In this document: positions 1 to 8,764 of the stretch, piece by piece
How positions within the stretch are numbered: position 1 is the first letter of the stretch
Layout: every line of letters begins with the position of its first letter
Source of the DNA: CAWIXB01 sp963839955
GTDB lineage: Bacteria; Actinomycetota; Actinomycetes; JACCUZ01
DNA: 64,000 nt
Direction of reading: 5' to 3'
Assembly (NCBI GenBank): GCA_963839955.1
Contig: CAWIXB010000001.1
Location: 1,550,001-1,614,000 of the forward strand
Translations under genes and position numbers: made by a program
The notes under the pieces: generated by a model
What the model saw: the letters and a program-made list of their open reading frames with translations, nothing else
Told to the model about the DNA's origin: nothing
The model's database searches: none

Positions 1-262
1 AGGCGACGACCTCGAGCACGATGACCCCTGTGCTGCACTCGAAGGTGAGCATCCGCGAGGTCGTCTCGGCCCGGGTGCCGCTGCCCGCGAGCGCGCTCTC
101 CGCTGTGTCGGCCGCGAGCGCGGCGAGCTCGGCGTCGATGGTGAGCCAGGTCAGGCTGGCGTCGGCTGCCTGGACGACGGCCTCCGGCACCGGGTCGGTC
201 TCGTCGAGAGCCGCACGCACCTGGCCGATCAGCCGTCGGTCGTCAGCGTCAAAGTTGACCAT
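1..262 (-). CDS. Conserved actinobacterial protein downstream of sigma factor (partial)
   Basis: The first 87 codons are inside the window; the 3' end lies beyond base 1. The start ATG (262-260) shares its A with the TGA of the upstream sigma gene (TGATG), so translation is probably coupled. The visible part contains the segment SLTWLTIDAELAAL and then a stretch ending in alternating hydrophobic residues. I recognise this layout from short uncharacterised proteins that sit directly after sigma-70 genes in many actinobacteria, but I know no established function for them. Its position suggests it modulates the sigma factor or belongs to the same protease-linked response; that is inference. No membrane segment is visible in the part present. 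Confidence 0.75.
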   Translation of the reverse strand, partial: MVNFDADDRRLIGQVRAALDETDPVPEAVVQAADASLTWLTIDAELAALAADTAESALAGSGTRAETTSRMLTFECSTGVIVLEVVA

Positions 263-834
263 CACAGGCTCCCTTCGCCGGCCGGGAGCGCGCCGTCGAT
301 GACGAGTTCGCGTCGCAGCCTTTCCAGGCACCGGCCGCGGGTGGGGCCGATGCTGCCGACCGGCATGCCGAGAGCCTCGGAGACTTCGGCGTAGCTGCGA
401 TCGGGTGTGTAGGCGAGCACTCTCAGCAGGGTCCGGCAGCGCTGCGAGAGCCGGTCGAGTGCCGTTGCCACGAGCTGGCGCTGCTCGCCGAGCTCGACGA
501 TCGCCTCGGGCGAGTGCGCGTCGTCGGTCGGGCGGTCGACCAGGTCGATGGTCTCGTTCGGGGTCTCCCGGCCGGCGCGGCGGATCGTGCGCAGGCTCTC
601 GTTGCGCGTCGTGGTGGCGAGCCACCCGGCGACGGCCTCCGGCTCGCGCAGCCGGGGCAGCGACTCGACGAGCCGCAACCACACGGTCTGGGCGACGTCG
701 GCCGCGTCGGCGTGTCCGAGCCGGTAGGAGCGGGCGACGTTCCACACCAGTCCCGAATAGCGCTCCACGAGCGCGGACCAGGCTCCTTGGTCGCCGCTGC
801 CCGCGTCACGCACGAGGACGGCGAGCTCGCTCAC
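262..834 (-). CDS. RNA polymerase sigma-70 family (ECF-type) factor
   Basis: 190-residue sigma factor. Region 2 spans roughly residues 10-90, with a Pribnow-box-binding helix around DVAQTVWLRLVESL followed by AVAGWLATTTRNE. Region 4 spans roughly residues 125-180, with the helix-turn-helix SYAEVSEALGMPVGSIGPT. There is no region 1.1 or 3, which fits the ECF class. GTG at 834 is chosen because it overlaps the stop of the upstream S8 protease gene by 4 bp (GTGA); upstream extension of the frame only runs antisense through other sequence. It lies second in a three-gene operon (protease, sigma, small protein). No anti-sigma factor with membrane segments is visible in the window. The protease may regulate the sigma activity, or the sigma may control the protease; the sequence does not decide this. 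Confidence 0.9.
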   Translation of the reverse strand: MSELAVLVRDAGSGDQGAWSALVERYSGLVWNVARSYRLGHADAADVAQTVWLRLVESLPRLREPEAVAGWLATTTRNESLRTIRRAGRETPNETIDLVDRPTDDAHSPEAIVELGEQRQLVATALDRLSQRCRTLLRVLAYTPDRSYAEVSEALGMPVGSIGPTRGRCLERLRRELVIDGALPAGEGSL

Positions 835-2021
835 GACCGGCTCCCGCCGTCGTGCGGCGCAAACCCGAACGAGGCGACTGCCTCGGCCTGCACCCGGGCG
901 GCGGGCACGTCCTGCTCCGCGCTGCGGCGCGCGATCTCCGCGGCGACGCGAGGCGCAGCGAACGAGGTCCCGCTCCAGGTCGCGAAACCCGTGAAGCAGT
1001 CGGGGTCGATGTTGGCCGTCTTCGGCAGTGGGCCGTCGAAGACGAGGAAGCTGCTCGCGACGTGCTCGCCCTCGGCCCACACGTCGACCCAGTCGCCGTG
1101 GTTGGAGAACTCGGCACGCGAGTCGCCGTCCTCGGCAGAGCGCGCCCCGACACCGACGACGTGGTCGAGCGCTGCCGGCCAGAACGGCCGGTCGGAGCCG
1201 GCGTTGCCGGCGGCCGCGACGACGACCGCGTCGGCACCGAGGTCACGGATCGCGCGGGAGACCTGGGCCGGCGGCCGGTCGTCCAAGGTGTAGGCGCCCA
1301 GCGAGAGGTTGACGACGTCGACGCGGGCCCCGGTGTCGCGGACGCGTCGGCCGAGGCGGCGCAGCGCGCGCAGCAGCTGCAGCTCGTCGCAGACACCGTC
1401 GCTCGACAGCACCCGGTCGACGATCAGAGCGGCGTCGGGAGCGTGCTGGCGCACGACCCCGGCGACGAAGGTGCCGTGCCCGGCCTGGGCGTCGAGGCGG
1501 TAGTCGTTGTTCTCGTCGGGCTCGTCGTCGACGACGTCCTCGTTGGCGGCCCACGAGCCTGCCGGGAACCATGGGTGTGCCGCGATGCCGGTGTCCAGCA
1601 CGGCCACCGTCACCTGGCGTCGGGCCGAGCCGGCTGCTTTCGGTGCGCTGGGTGCCGCGCGCAACGGCTGGGGAGTGGTCGCGGGTCCGCCACCGTAGCG
1701 GGGCTCTCCGCGGAACATGTGCACCGGCGACGCGAGCGGGCGCGCCCCCTCGGGCGAGAAGCGGTCGCCGATCAGCTCGGGTACGTCGACCTGGCCGCCC
1801 AGCTTGAAGTGTGCGACGCCCAGGTCTTCCAGGTCGTGGCGGTCACCCGCCCAGCGGCCCATCGCCTCTTCCACCTGCGTGACGTCGGACGACTCGACGA
1901 ACAGCTCGTCGCGCCGGATGATCGCGCCGAACGGGTTGTCGTCGTCGTTGACGGTGCGCAGCTCGCGACGCCGGTGGAGCAGCTGGGCGAGCCGCTCGGC
2001 CTGGTCCTCAGGCGTCCACAT
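831..2021 (-). CDS. S8 family subtilisin-like serine peptidase
   Basis: 396-residue peptidase with a complete subtilisin catalytic triad: Asp143 in VLDTGI, His182 in GHGTFVAGV, Ser353 in SGTSFAAP, plus the oxyanion Asn273 in AAAGNAGS. The first 130 residues form a non-catalytic N-terminal region and there is no signal peptide or transmembrane helix, so the enzyme looks cytoplasmic, which is unusual for a subtilase. ATG at 2021 has a strong Shine-Dalgarno GAGGAGG six bases upstream. It is the first gene of an operon with a sigma factor (4-bp overlap) and a conserved small protein. In other actinobacteria similar protease-sigma clusters occur near CHAT-type proteases, so a proteolytic signalling role is plausible but unproven. 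Confidence 0.9.
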   Translation of the reverse strand: MWTPEDQAERLAQLLHRRRELRTVNDDDNPFGAIIRRDELFVESSDVTQVEEAMGRWAGDRHDLEDLGVAHFKLGGQVDVPELIGDRFSPEGARPLASPVHMFRGEPRYGGGPATTPQPLRAAPSAPKAAGSARRQVTVAVLDTGIAAHPWFPAGSWAANEDVVDDEPDENNDYRLDAQAGHGTFVAGVVRQHAPDAALIVDRVLSSDGVCDELQLLRALRRLGRRVRDTGARVDVVNLSLGAYTLDDRPPAQVSRAIRDLGADAVVVAAAGNAGSDRPFWPAALDHVVGVGARSAEDGDSRAEFSNHGDWVDVWAEGEHVASSFLVFDGPLPKTANIDPDCFTGFATWSGTSFAAPRVAAEIARRSAEQDVPAARVQAEAVASFGFAPHDGGSRS

Positions 2022-2505
2022 GGCGATCCTCCTCGACGACGTGGTGGTTGGGGGTGTCCACCGGGCTGGTCATGTCGACGACCACCGTCCCACGATCGGG
2101 CGCTGTCTGGCGCGCCGGCGGTACGCACGGCGGACAGCATCCCGGATGCGGTCCCGCTCGACGTCGACGTCCCCACCGCGCTGGTCTGCCCACCTTCGCG
2201 CGGTGCCCCCGTGCGCTCCGAGGCGCCCCCTGCCCCGTGGAGCCCGTGGGACGTCGACGTCGAGCTGTCCGTCAACCACCCGGTCGAGAACAGACAGGCC
2301 ACGCCCGGCGCGCACGACAGTCCTGAGCTGCGTGCCTTCCACGGCGTGCCCCTTCCCTGCCGGTCCCCGACGTCGGACGGATGCCGCCCTTGTCGACGGC
2401 CGGGTGGCCGTTGATTGCTGACGCCCTCAGGTGGGGCGTCGTGCAGGAAGGAGCAGCGCCAGGGGCGCGGTGATACAGAACGGGAGAAAAAACCCCAGAA
2501 AATCC
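2022..2505. other. 484-bp intergenic region with possible small ORFs
   Basis: Between sepH and the protease gene, both on the minus strand, no recognisable protein is encoded. Two weak minus-strand candidates exist. One is a 90-codon ORF (2342-2070) preceded by GGGAAGGGG, Arg-rich and with poor third-position GC. The other is a 21-codon ORF (about 2072-2008) that overlaps it by ATGA, ends inside the protease start region and has high third-position GC. A 7-bp perfect hairpin (GACGCCC/GGGCGTC, 2420-2440) and an unusual T-rich run on the minus strand just after the sepH stop (about 2487-2505) could end sepH transcription. The protease promoter should lie here. Confidence 0.4.
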
Positions 2506-3348
2506 CTAGTCGTTGCGACGAGCGCCGAACATGATGTCGTCCCAGGACGGCACCGACGGGCGCCGGCCGCCTCGAGCGACCTGGCGAGCCTGGCGGTTCT
2601 GGCGTTCGGGCGGCTCGGGTCGGCTGACACTCGCGGCCTCGACGTCGAAGACCTCGTCGGCCGGGTGCACGGTCGCCGTCGGTGCGGGCGGCACCGGCAC
2701 GCTCGTCAACCGCCGCTGCTTGGCCGACGGCAGCTCTTCGCCCCGTGCCGGACGGCCCTCGTCGACCAGCCAGCGTGCCTCGTCGTCGGCCGGCATGAGC
2801 ACCCGGCCGCGGGGATCGAACGACCACTGCGCGACGTGCTCCGCGCCCGCGGCGAGGTAGGAGAGGTGGACGGTCCAGCGCGTGTCGTCGGACCGCCAGG
2901 CGTCCCAGCGGACTCCGTCGGGTGCGACCTTCTGCTCGAGGAGCCGGGACTCGACGAGCTCGCCGAGCGCCGGCGCCGAACCGCCGCTGCCGCGGCGGGC
3001 CGGAGCGGTCTGCGCCGTCTGGGCAACGTGCTCGCGTTCGGCCAGCACGGGCACCGCATAGCGCTCGATGCGGTCGAGCGAGATGCCGGCCGCCGCGGCG
3101 ACCTCGTCGGCGCTCTGGCCGGAGCGGATGCGAGCCTGGATCTCGCGGGGCGTGAGCTGACTCTCCAAGGCGGTCTCCGGTTTGCTCGTCGCAGGTCGTC
3201 CGGGGTTGGCCTGCGGCTCGGCTTGCCCGGACCGCAGTGCGGTGGCGAGCCGGTTGTCGATCGGGACCCGGAACTGGTTGCCGTCGTCGTCCTCGAGCAC
3301 GAGATGGGAGCGCTCCGGCGTCACGGCGACCAGCCTTAGGTCTGTCAT
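2506..3348 (-). CDS. sepH: Septation protein SepH
   Basis: 280 residues. The N-terminal DUF3071 domain (residues 1 to about 110) begins MTDLRLVAVTPERSHLVLE and includes a helix-turn-helix-like stretch around LTPREIQARIRSGQS and ADEVAAAAGISLDRIERYA. The C-terminus carries the conserved patch PSVPSWDDIMFGARRND. In Streptomyces SepH binds FtsZ directly and stimulates Z-ring assembly; the middle is a low-complexity linker, as here. ATG 3348 is preferred over an upstream ATG (3414) because GGGAGG lies just upstream and homologues begin at this motif. It acts in the cytoplasm at division sites. It is followed by a 484-bp gap and transcribed alone, away from the MFS gene upstream. Confidence 0.93.
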   Translation of the reverse strand: MTDLRLVAVTPERSHLVLEDDDGNQFRVPIDNRLATALRSGQAEPQANPGRPATSKPETALESQLTPREIQARIRSGQSADEVAAAAGISLDRIERYAVPVLAEREHVAQTAQTAPARRGSGGSAPALGELVESRLLEQKVAPDGVRWDAWRSDDTRWTVHLSYLAAGAEHVAQWSFDPRGRVLMPADDEARWLVDEGRPARGEELPSAKQRRLTSVPVPPAPTATVHPADEVFDVEAASVSRPEPPERQNRQARQVARGGRRPSVPSWDDIMFGARRND

Positions 3349-3474
3349 CGTGTGGCCTCCCGGCGAGCTGCGGACCGACGTGTGGCCGAGGCTATGCGCT
3401 TCGCGGGCACGCACGGTGGAGGCGCGCCCGGCGATTCGTCGACATGTCGCGTCTCGGGTGATCGGCTGCCCTCG

Positions 3475-4722
3475 TCACCGCTGCGCCCTCGCGTCACCGG
3501 AGGGCAGGGCCGCGGCGTCGTCGTCGGGCTCGGGGCCCGCCCGGTCGCGCAGATGGCGGTAGGCCAGCGCGCAGACCACCACCGCCGACGACCCTGAGCC
3601 CACCGCGATGAAGAACGCGTTGCTCGCGCCGGATGCGTCCACCACCCGCCCGGCGAGGTAGATGCCGAGGGAGAGGCCGATGACCACCCCGGTGATGGAC
3701 CACGTCAGTCCCTCGGTCACCTTGCCCGGCGGCACCAGCCGCTCGGTCAGGGACGTGCCGCTGATGAGCGTCGGTGCGATGCCGAGCCCGGCGAGGAAGA
3801 GCAGCGGCGCCAGCAGCCCGACCCGGTCGATGAAGGGCAGCACCGCCACGGTCGCTGACATGACGGCCGCGCCGATCAGCATCCGTCGCGGAAGCGGTGC
3901 GCGCCAGTGGATGGCGCCGAAGCCGATTCCCGCGACCATGCTGCCGCCGGCGTAGCACGCCAGCAGCGGGCCGGCGAGCGACCGGTTGCCGTGCTCGTCG
4001 GCGAACGCGATCGCGGAGATCTCGACCGAGCCGAAGACGCCGCCGACGAAGGCCATGATGACGAAGAGCAGCGGCATGCCGCCGCTGCGCAGTGCGGACG
4101 CCCCCGAACCGCTCGCGTGCACGGGAGCGGGTGGTGGCTCCGAGCGCCGATGCAGCACCAGGGCCGCGGTGCCCACGGAGACGAGCGCCGCTGCGCTGAG
4201 CAGGCCGGCCTGTATCGACACCTGTGTCGCGAGGACCGTGACGAGCAGCGGGCCGACGACGAAGATGAGCTCGTCGATGACCGACTCGAACGAGTAGGCC
4301 GTCTGCAGCCGCCGACTCGGGCCGAGGAGGTAGCCCCACCGGGCGCGGACCATCGAGCCGATCGACGGGCCGAAGGTGGCGCTCGCGGCGGCCAGGACGA
4401 AGTAGGTCCAGGTCGGTGCCTCCGCCGAGACGACGGCGACGAAGGTCACCAGCAGCACGACGTGCAACGTCACCGAGGGGATCAGCACCCGGCTCTGCCC
4501 GAGCCGGTCGACGAACCTCGCGATGAGCGGCGCCGACAGCGCGTTGACGAGCGCGAACGTCGCCGACAGCGCTCCCGCCACGGCGTAGCGCCCGGTCTGC
4601 CCTTCGACCAGCAGCACGACGCCGAGGCCGATCATCGAGATGGGCATGCGCGCGACGAACCCTGCGGCGGAGAGGGTGGGACCACCTGGGGTGGACAGCA
4701 GGTCGCGGTAGGGGCCGAGCAC
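3475..4722 (-). CDS. MFS transporter (drug/metabolite exporter type)
   Basis: About 415 residues with roughly twelve hydrophobic segments in two bundles of six. The short cytoplasmic loop RFVDRLGQSRVL after the second helix resembles the MFS motif A (GxxxDRxGRR-like). This composition is typical of MFS exporters with no assigned substrate. GTG 4722 is chosen as start; AGGAG sits only 2-3 bases upstream, closer than usual, so a start a few codons downstream is possible. The longer frame reaching 4872 would run through the promoter and start of the divergent hemH. The C-terminus is acidic and hydrophilic (about 20 residues). The 50-bp gap to hemH must hold two divergent promoters. Confidence 0.85.
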   Translation of the reverse strand: MLGPYRDLLSTPGGPTLSAAGFVARMPISMIGLGVVLLVEGQTGRYAVAGALSATFALVNALSAPLIARFVDRLGQSRVLIPSVTLHVVLLVTFVAVVSAEAPTWTYFVLAAASATFGPSIGSMVRARWGYLLGPSRRLQTAYSFESVIDELIFVVGPLLVTVLATQVSIQAGLLSAAALVSVGTAALVLHRRSEPPPAPVHASGSGASALRSGGMPLLFVIMAFVGGVFGSVEISAIAFADEHGNRSLAGPLLACYAGGSMVAGIGFGAIHWRAPLPRRMLIGAAVMSATVAVLPFIDRVGLLAPLLFLAGLGIAPTLISGTSLTERLVPPGKVTEGLTWSITGVVIGLSLGIYLAGRVVDASGASNAFFIAVGSGSSAVVVCALAYRHLRDRAGPEPDDDAAALPSGDARAQR

Positions 4723-4774
4723 AACTCCTGACGCTACGGGACAACACCCACAATGCGCCTGCGAGTATGTGGAC

Positions 4775-5869
4775 GTGCAACCCGACACCGCGCCGTACGA
4801 CGCCCTGCTCGTCGTCTCGTTCGGTGGGCCCGAGGGCCCTGATGACGTTCTCCCGTTCCTCCAGAACGTCACCCGCGGTCGGGACGTGCCGAGGGAGCGG
4901 CTGCTCGAGGTCGCCGAGCACTACGCCGGGTTCGGCGGGGTCAGCCCCATCAGCGCGCAGAACCGCGCTCTGGTGCGGGCGCTGGAGGCCGACTTCGAGG
5001 CGAACGGCCTCGACCTGCCTGTGTACTGGGGCAACCGCAACTGGACTCCCTACCTCGCCGACACGATGCGGCGGATGGCCGACGACGGGGTGACACGGGT
5101 GCTGGCGTTGCTCACGTCGGCGTACTCCTCCTACCCCGGGTGCCGGCAGTACCGCGAGGATCTCGCGGGCGCCCTCGCACTGCTCGGTGACCGCGCGCCG
5201 GTCGTCGACCGGGTGCGCCACTACTTCAACCACCCGTCGTTCGTCGAGACGATGGTCGCGTCCACGGTGACGGCGCTGGAGTCGCTGGACACACCGGACG
5301 CGCGTCTGGACGCCCGTCTCGTCTGCGTGACGCACTCGATCCCGGAGCCGATGAGTGACGCGAGCGGACCGTCGGGGGGTGCCTACGTCGCCCAGCACCT
5401 CGATGTCGCACGGCTGGTCGCCGCCGGTGTCGCGGCGGCAACCGGTTACGAACAGCCCGTCGATCTCGTCTACTGCAGCCGCAGCGGGCCGCCGTCGCAG
5501 CCATGGCTCGAGCCCGACGTCAACGACCATCTCGAGACACTCGCCGCTGCCGGGGTGCCCGGCATCGTGCTGGTCCCGATCGGCTTCGTCTCCGACCACA
5601 TGGAGGTGAAGTACGACCTCGACACCGAGGCGGCGGCGACGGCAGCCCGGCTCGGACTACCGCTCGTGCGAGTGCCCACCGTGGGGACCGCGCCGACGTT
5701 CGTCGCGGGCGTGCGCGAACTCGTGCTGGAGCGAGCGGCATCGGTGCGCGGTGAGTCGCCGGTACGCGGTGCGCTCGGCGAGCTGGGACCCAGCCACGAC
5801 ATCTGCCCGAGCGGCTGCTGCCGCAACCTGCGTGACCCGCACCGGTCCGCCGTTGCCGGCGCGGGCTGA
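4775..5869 (+). CDS. hemH: Ferrochelatase (coproporphyrin ferrochelatase)
   Basis: 364 residues of the HemH/CpfC family, which inserts Fe2+ into coproporphyrin III in the actinobacterial heme route. Visible signatures: the N-terminal LLVVSFGGPEGPDDV, the catalytic His in CVTHSIPEP (near residue 187), and a conserved Glu in SDHMEVKYDLD. Four cysteines match the [2Fe-2S] ligands known from mycobacterial ferrochelatase in placement: one in SSYPGCRQY (near 123) and three in the tail DICPSGCCRN. The start is either GTG 4769 or GTG 4775; I take 4775 because a -10-like GAGTAT ends six bases before it, as in other leaderless genes here. Its pathway partners hemE, hemY and hemQ lie 47 kb away. It is divergent from the MFS gene. 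Confidence 0.95.
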   Translation: MQPDTAPYDALLVVSFGGPEGPDDVLPFLQNVTRGRDVPRERLLEVAEHYAGFGGVSPISAQNRALVRALEADFEANGLDLPVYWGNRNWTPYLADTMRRMADDGVTRVLALLTSAYSSYPGCRQYREDLAGALALLGDRAPVVDRVRHYFNHPSFVETMVASTVTALESLDTPDARLDARLVCVTHSIPEPMSDASGPSGGAYVAQHLDVARLVAAGVAAATGYEQPVDLVYCSRSGPPSQPWLEPDVNDHLETLAAAGVPGIVLVPIGFVSDHMEVKYDLDTEAAATAARLGLPLVRVPTVGTAPTFVAGVRELVLERAASVRGESPVRGALGELGPSHDICPSGCCRNLRDPHRSAVAGAG

Positions 5870-5914
5870 CGCTGCAGCACGGGTGATACTGCGGCGCGAA
5901 CCGGCGTACGGCGG

Positions 5915-7822
5915 TCAGGTGGCCGACTGCAGGAACGCGCGCGCCAGCGGACCCGCGGTCTTGGATCCGGACTCGCCGTCCTCGACCAGCACCGCGAACG
6001 CGAGGTCGCCGCGGAAGCCGATCATCCACGCGTGTTTGCGCGGCGGTTTCGCTTCGCCGTACTCCGCCGTGCCCGTCTTGGCGCCGACCGGCTCGCCTTG
6101 CATGGCCAGGACAGAGGCCGTTCCCGTGCTGACGGTGTCGAGCATCAGCCGGTGCAAGGTCCGTCCCACGCGACGTGGCAACGCGTCGAGTGCGGCCGGG
6201 GGCTTGGTCACCTCGGGCAGCAGCACCGGCGAGCGCGGCTTCCCGTCGGCCACCGCTGCCGCGACCATTGCCATCCCGAGCGGGCTCAGCTCAACCTTGC
6301 CCTGACCGATCGTGTCCGCGGCCTGCTCGACGGCGGAGGCGGCCGGCGGGACTGAGCCACTGAACGCCTCGACACCCAGGTCCCACTCGGCGCCCACACC
6401 GAACGTGCCCGCGGCCTCGGAGAGCGCGTCGTTGTCGAGCTCGCGGGTGGCGTTGATGAACGCCGTGTTGCACGACTGGGCGAAGTCGCGCGCGAACGGC
6501 ACCCGTCCCAAGGCACCGAGTGCGTCGTAGTTGACGAACGTCTTGCCCTCGACCGACACCGACGACGGGCACGCCACCACGTCCGAGGGGGAGAGGCCGG
6601 CGGTGAACAGCGCGGCCGCCGACACCACCTTGAAGGTCGAGCCCGGCGCATAGCGCCCCGCGACGGCACGGTCGAACGTGCTGTCGGCCGGTGCGTTGGC
6701 AACCGCGAGCACCTCGCCGCTGCTGGGCTGTACGGCGACGAGTGCCGCCGGGCCGGGCGCCTTCGCCAGTGCCCGCTCGGCCGCGTCCTGCACGCCGCGG
6801 TCGATGGTCGTCGCGAGCGGCGTCCCGGTCTCGCCGGGGAAGGTGTGCACCAACGAGACGACTTCCTCGTCGCTGATCCGCACGAGCCGCACCTCGCCGG
6901 ACGGGTCGCCGGCCAGCTGTTCCTGGAATGCTGCCTGCAGTCCCGACGCGCCCACGGTGTCCGCGGCCGACGTGAGAGGTCCGGCCTTCTCGAGCGTCTC
7001 CTTCGTTGCGGGCCGGACGGTGCCCAGCAGAGCACGGGCATACGTCGCCGTCGGCGCGAGGGTCAGTGTGTCCTCGCGGAAGACGAGCCCGGGCAGCGCG
7101 CGCAGCCGCTCTTCGACCTTGCCGAAGGCGGTGTCGCGCAGGGTGATCGCCGGCACGAACTGGTCGGGCGGCGCCGCCTGCACCCGGGCGCGCAGGGCGG
7201 CGGGGTCGACCCCCACGCGCGCGAGCGCGGCGTACGCCCGTGCCGGCTGGGTCAGTCGGCGCGGTTCCACGCCGATGTCGACGACGGGTTGCTCGGTCAT
7301 CAGCGGCTGGCCGTCGCGGTCGAGCACAGGAGCGCGTTCCGGGACCGACCGGGAACGGCCCAGCCGCGTTGCCGCGGTGAGCTTGGGATGGACCGTCTTG
7401 GGCGTCCAGTGGACGAGCCATCGCGCGTTGTCGCCCTCGCCGGTCTCGCGAAGGGAGAGGTCGGTGTTGTAGGTCCAGTCGCCGAGGCCACGCAGCTGCA
7501 TCGTCACGCGGACCGGGACCCGGCTGCGCCCTTCCTCCGGCTCGGGCACGGCTCCGACGACGGCCCGCACCCGGGTGACCGCGAGGCTCTCGCGGACCTG
7601 CCCGAGCAGCGCCGCGGCGGCCTTCGGCGCATCGGTGTGCCGGGCGGCCCCGGCGTCGTTGCCGGCCGACCACGCCTTGGCGTACGCCGTTGCCGCCGCC
7701 TTCACCTCGTCGCCCTGGTCGTCGCCGCACGCGGTCGTCGTCGTGGCCAGCAGCACCAGCGCCGCCAGCCCGCTCAGCTGCCGCCTGCGACGTCCCGCCG
7801 ACCCCCGCACCCTGCGCGTCAC
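5915..7822 (-). CDS. Penicillin-binding protein 2-type transpeptidase (lipoprotein-like)
   Basis: 635 residues: an Arg-rich N-tip, a hydrophobic signal segment ending in TTTAC (Cys32, a degenerate lipobox), an NTF2-like MecA-N domain (about 38-150), a PBP dimerisation domain (about 160-330) and a transpeptidase domain with all three active-site motifs: STFK (Ser395), SCN (about 450) and KTGT (about 582). It therefore cross-links peptidoglycan outside the membrane and should bind beta-lactams. The MecA-N domain occurs in low-affinity PBP2a-like enzymes. GTG 7822 is preferred to ATG 7876 because AGGAAGG lies 8 bases upstream. The gene points away from inositol monophosphatase (divergent) and converges with hemH; no cell-wall partners are adjacent. 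Confidence 0.92.
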   Translation of the reverse strand: MTRRVRGSAGRRRRQLSGLAALVLLATTTTACGDDQGDEVKAAATAYAKAWSAGNDAGAARHTDAPKAAAALLGQVRESLAVTRVRAVVGAVPEPEEGRSRVPVRVTMQLRGLGDWTYNTDLSLRETGEGDNARWLVHWTPKTVHPKLTAATRLGRSRSVPERAPVLDRDGQPLMTEQPVVDIGVEPRRLTQPARAYAALARVGVDPAALRARVQAAPPDQFVPAITLRDTAFGKVEERLRALPGLVFREDTLTLAPTATYARALLGTVRPATKETLEKAGPLTSAADTVGASGLQAAFQEQLAGDPSGEVRLVRISDEEVVSLVHTFPGETGTPLATTIDRGVQDAAERALAKAPGPAALVAVQPSSGEVLAVANAPADSTFDRAVAGRYAPGSTFKVVSAAALFTAGLSPSDVVACPSSVSVEGKTFVNYDALGALGRVPFARDFAQSCNTAFINATRELDNDALSEAAGTFGVGAEWDLGVEAFSGSVPPAASAVEQAADTIGQGKVELSPLGMAMVAAAVADGKPRSPVLLPEVTKPPAALDALPRRVGRTLHRLMLDTVSTGTASVLAMQGEPVGAKTGTAEYGEAKPPRKHAWMIGFRGDLAFAVLVEDGESGSKTAGPLARAFLQSAT

Positions 7823-7960
7823 TCCCAGCACCTTCCTGCCCCGGACAGCCACCCTGACGGGAGGCGGACGGGACATCCTGCCTCATACCGGGCGGTGCGA
7901 CGAGCGAGATAGGGGACCCGGGCCGCGGGAGGGCGTGGCGGCGGTGGGCACACTGTCGCG

Positions 7961-8764
7961 GTGACCGACGTCGACTCAGCCGCCCTGCTCGAGCTCGCCG
8001 AGACCGCTGCGCGGGCGGCGGCCCGCCTGCTGGTGGAGGGCCGGCCACCCGGCGACCTCGAGGTGACCCAGACCAAGTCCAGCCTCACCGACATCGTGAC
8101 GGTGATGGACGAGGCCTCCGAACGGCTCCTCGTCGAGCACATCCGCGCCGAGCGTCCGGACGACGGCTTCCTCGGCGAGGAGGGCTCGGCGGAGACAGGG
8201 ACCAGCGGCGTGACGTGGGTGCTCGACCCGATCGACGGCACCGTCAACTACCTGTACGCCATCCCCGCGTTCGCGGTCAGTGTCGGCGTCGTCGCCGGCG
8301 GAGACACCGTCGCCGGGGTTGTCTGCAACCCGGTGAGCGGCGAGACCTGGACCGCACGTCGTGGCCACGGCGCGCGCCTCGACGGCAGACCGGTGCGAGT
8401 CAACCCGGCACCGGAGCTGCCCATGGCGCTCGTCGCGACCGGCTTCGGCTACGACGCGAAACGGCGGACGCAGCAGGCCGAGATCGTGCGGGAGATCATC
8501 GGTCGGGTGCGCGACATCCGGCGGATCGGCTCGGCCGCACTCGACCTCTGCGCGCTGGCGACCGGCCGGGTCGACGCCTACTTCGAGCAGGGCCTCAAGC
8601 CGTGGGACCTCGCGGCGGGCGGGTTGATCGCCGAGGAGGCCGGCGCCCGGGTCGAGGGGCTCGGCGGGCGTCCGCCCGGTGCGGACCTCGTTGTCGCCGC
8701 GCCACCCGGTCTGTTCGAGCCATTCGAGGCGATGCTCGCCGAGCTGGGTGCCGACAGTGACTGA
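7961..8764 (+). CDS. Inositol monophosphatase family protein
   Basis: 267 residues with the full IMPase metal-binding signature: Glu-Glu near residue 73 (LGEEGS), the motif WVLDPIDGTVNY with metal ligands Asp89 and Asp92, and the C-terminal WDLAAGGLIAEEAG. Such enzymes hydrolyse inositol-1-phosphate or related sugar phosphates (also histidinol phosphate or fructose-1,6-bisphosphate in some members), Mg2+-dependent and cytoplasmic. In actinobacteria the product feeds phosphatidylinositol and mycothiol synthesis; which substrate applies here is unknown. GTG 7961 follows a CACACT hexamer by six bases, so the mRNA may be leaderless. The 3' end overlaps the PhoD-like gene by 8 bp. Confidence 0.92.
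   Translation: MTDVDSAALLELAETAARAAARLLVEGRPPGDLEVTQTKSSLTDIVTVMDEASERLLVEHIRAERPDDGFLGEEGSAETGTSGVTWVLDPIDGTVNYLYAIPAFAVSVGVVAGGDTVAGVVCNPVSGETWTARRGHGARLDGRPVRVNPAPELPMALVATGFGYDAKRRTQQAEIVREIIGRVRDIRRIGSAALDLCALATGRVDAYFEQGLKPWDLAAGGLIAEEAGARVEGLGGRPPGADLVVAAPPGLFEPFEAMLAELGADSD

Noticed and set aside
405..2414. Very long plus-strand ORF (669 codons) over the protease/sigma region
   Set aside because: It is the antisense of real minus-strand genes. High GC makes stop codons rare; the translation is Arg/Pro/Gly-rich with no family resemblance.
2420..2440. 7-bp hairpin as intrinsic terminator
   Set aside because: No T-run on either side, so termination cannot be claimed.
2427..2630. Minus-strand ORF at the end of sepH
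   Set aside because: Shadow of sepH in another frame with odd composition; no start signal.
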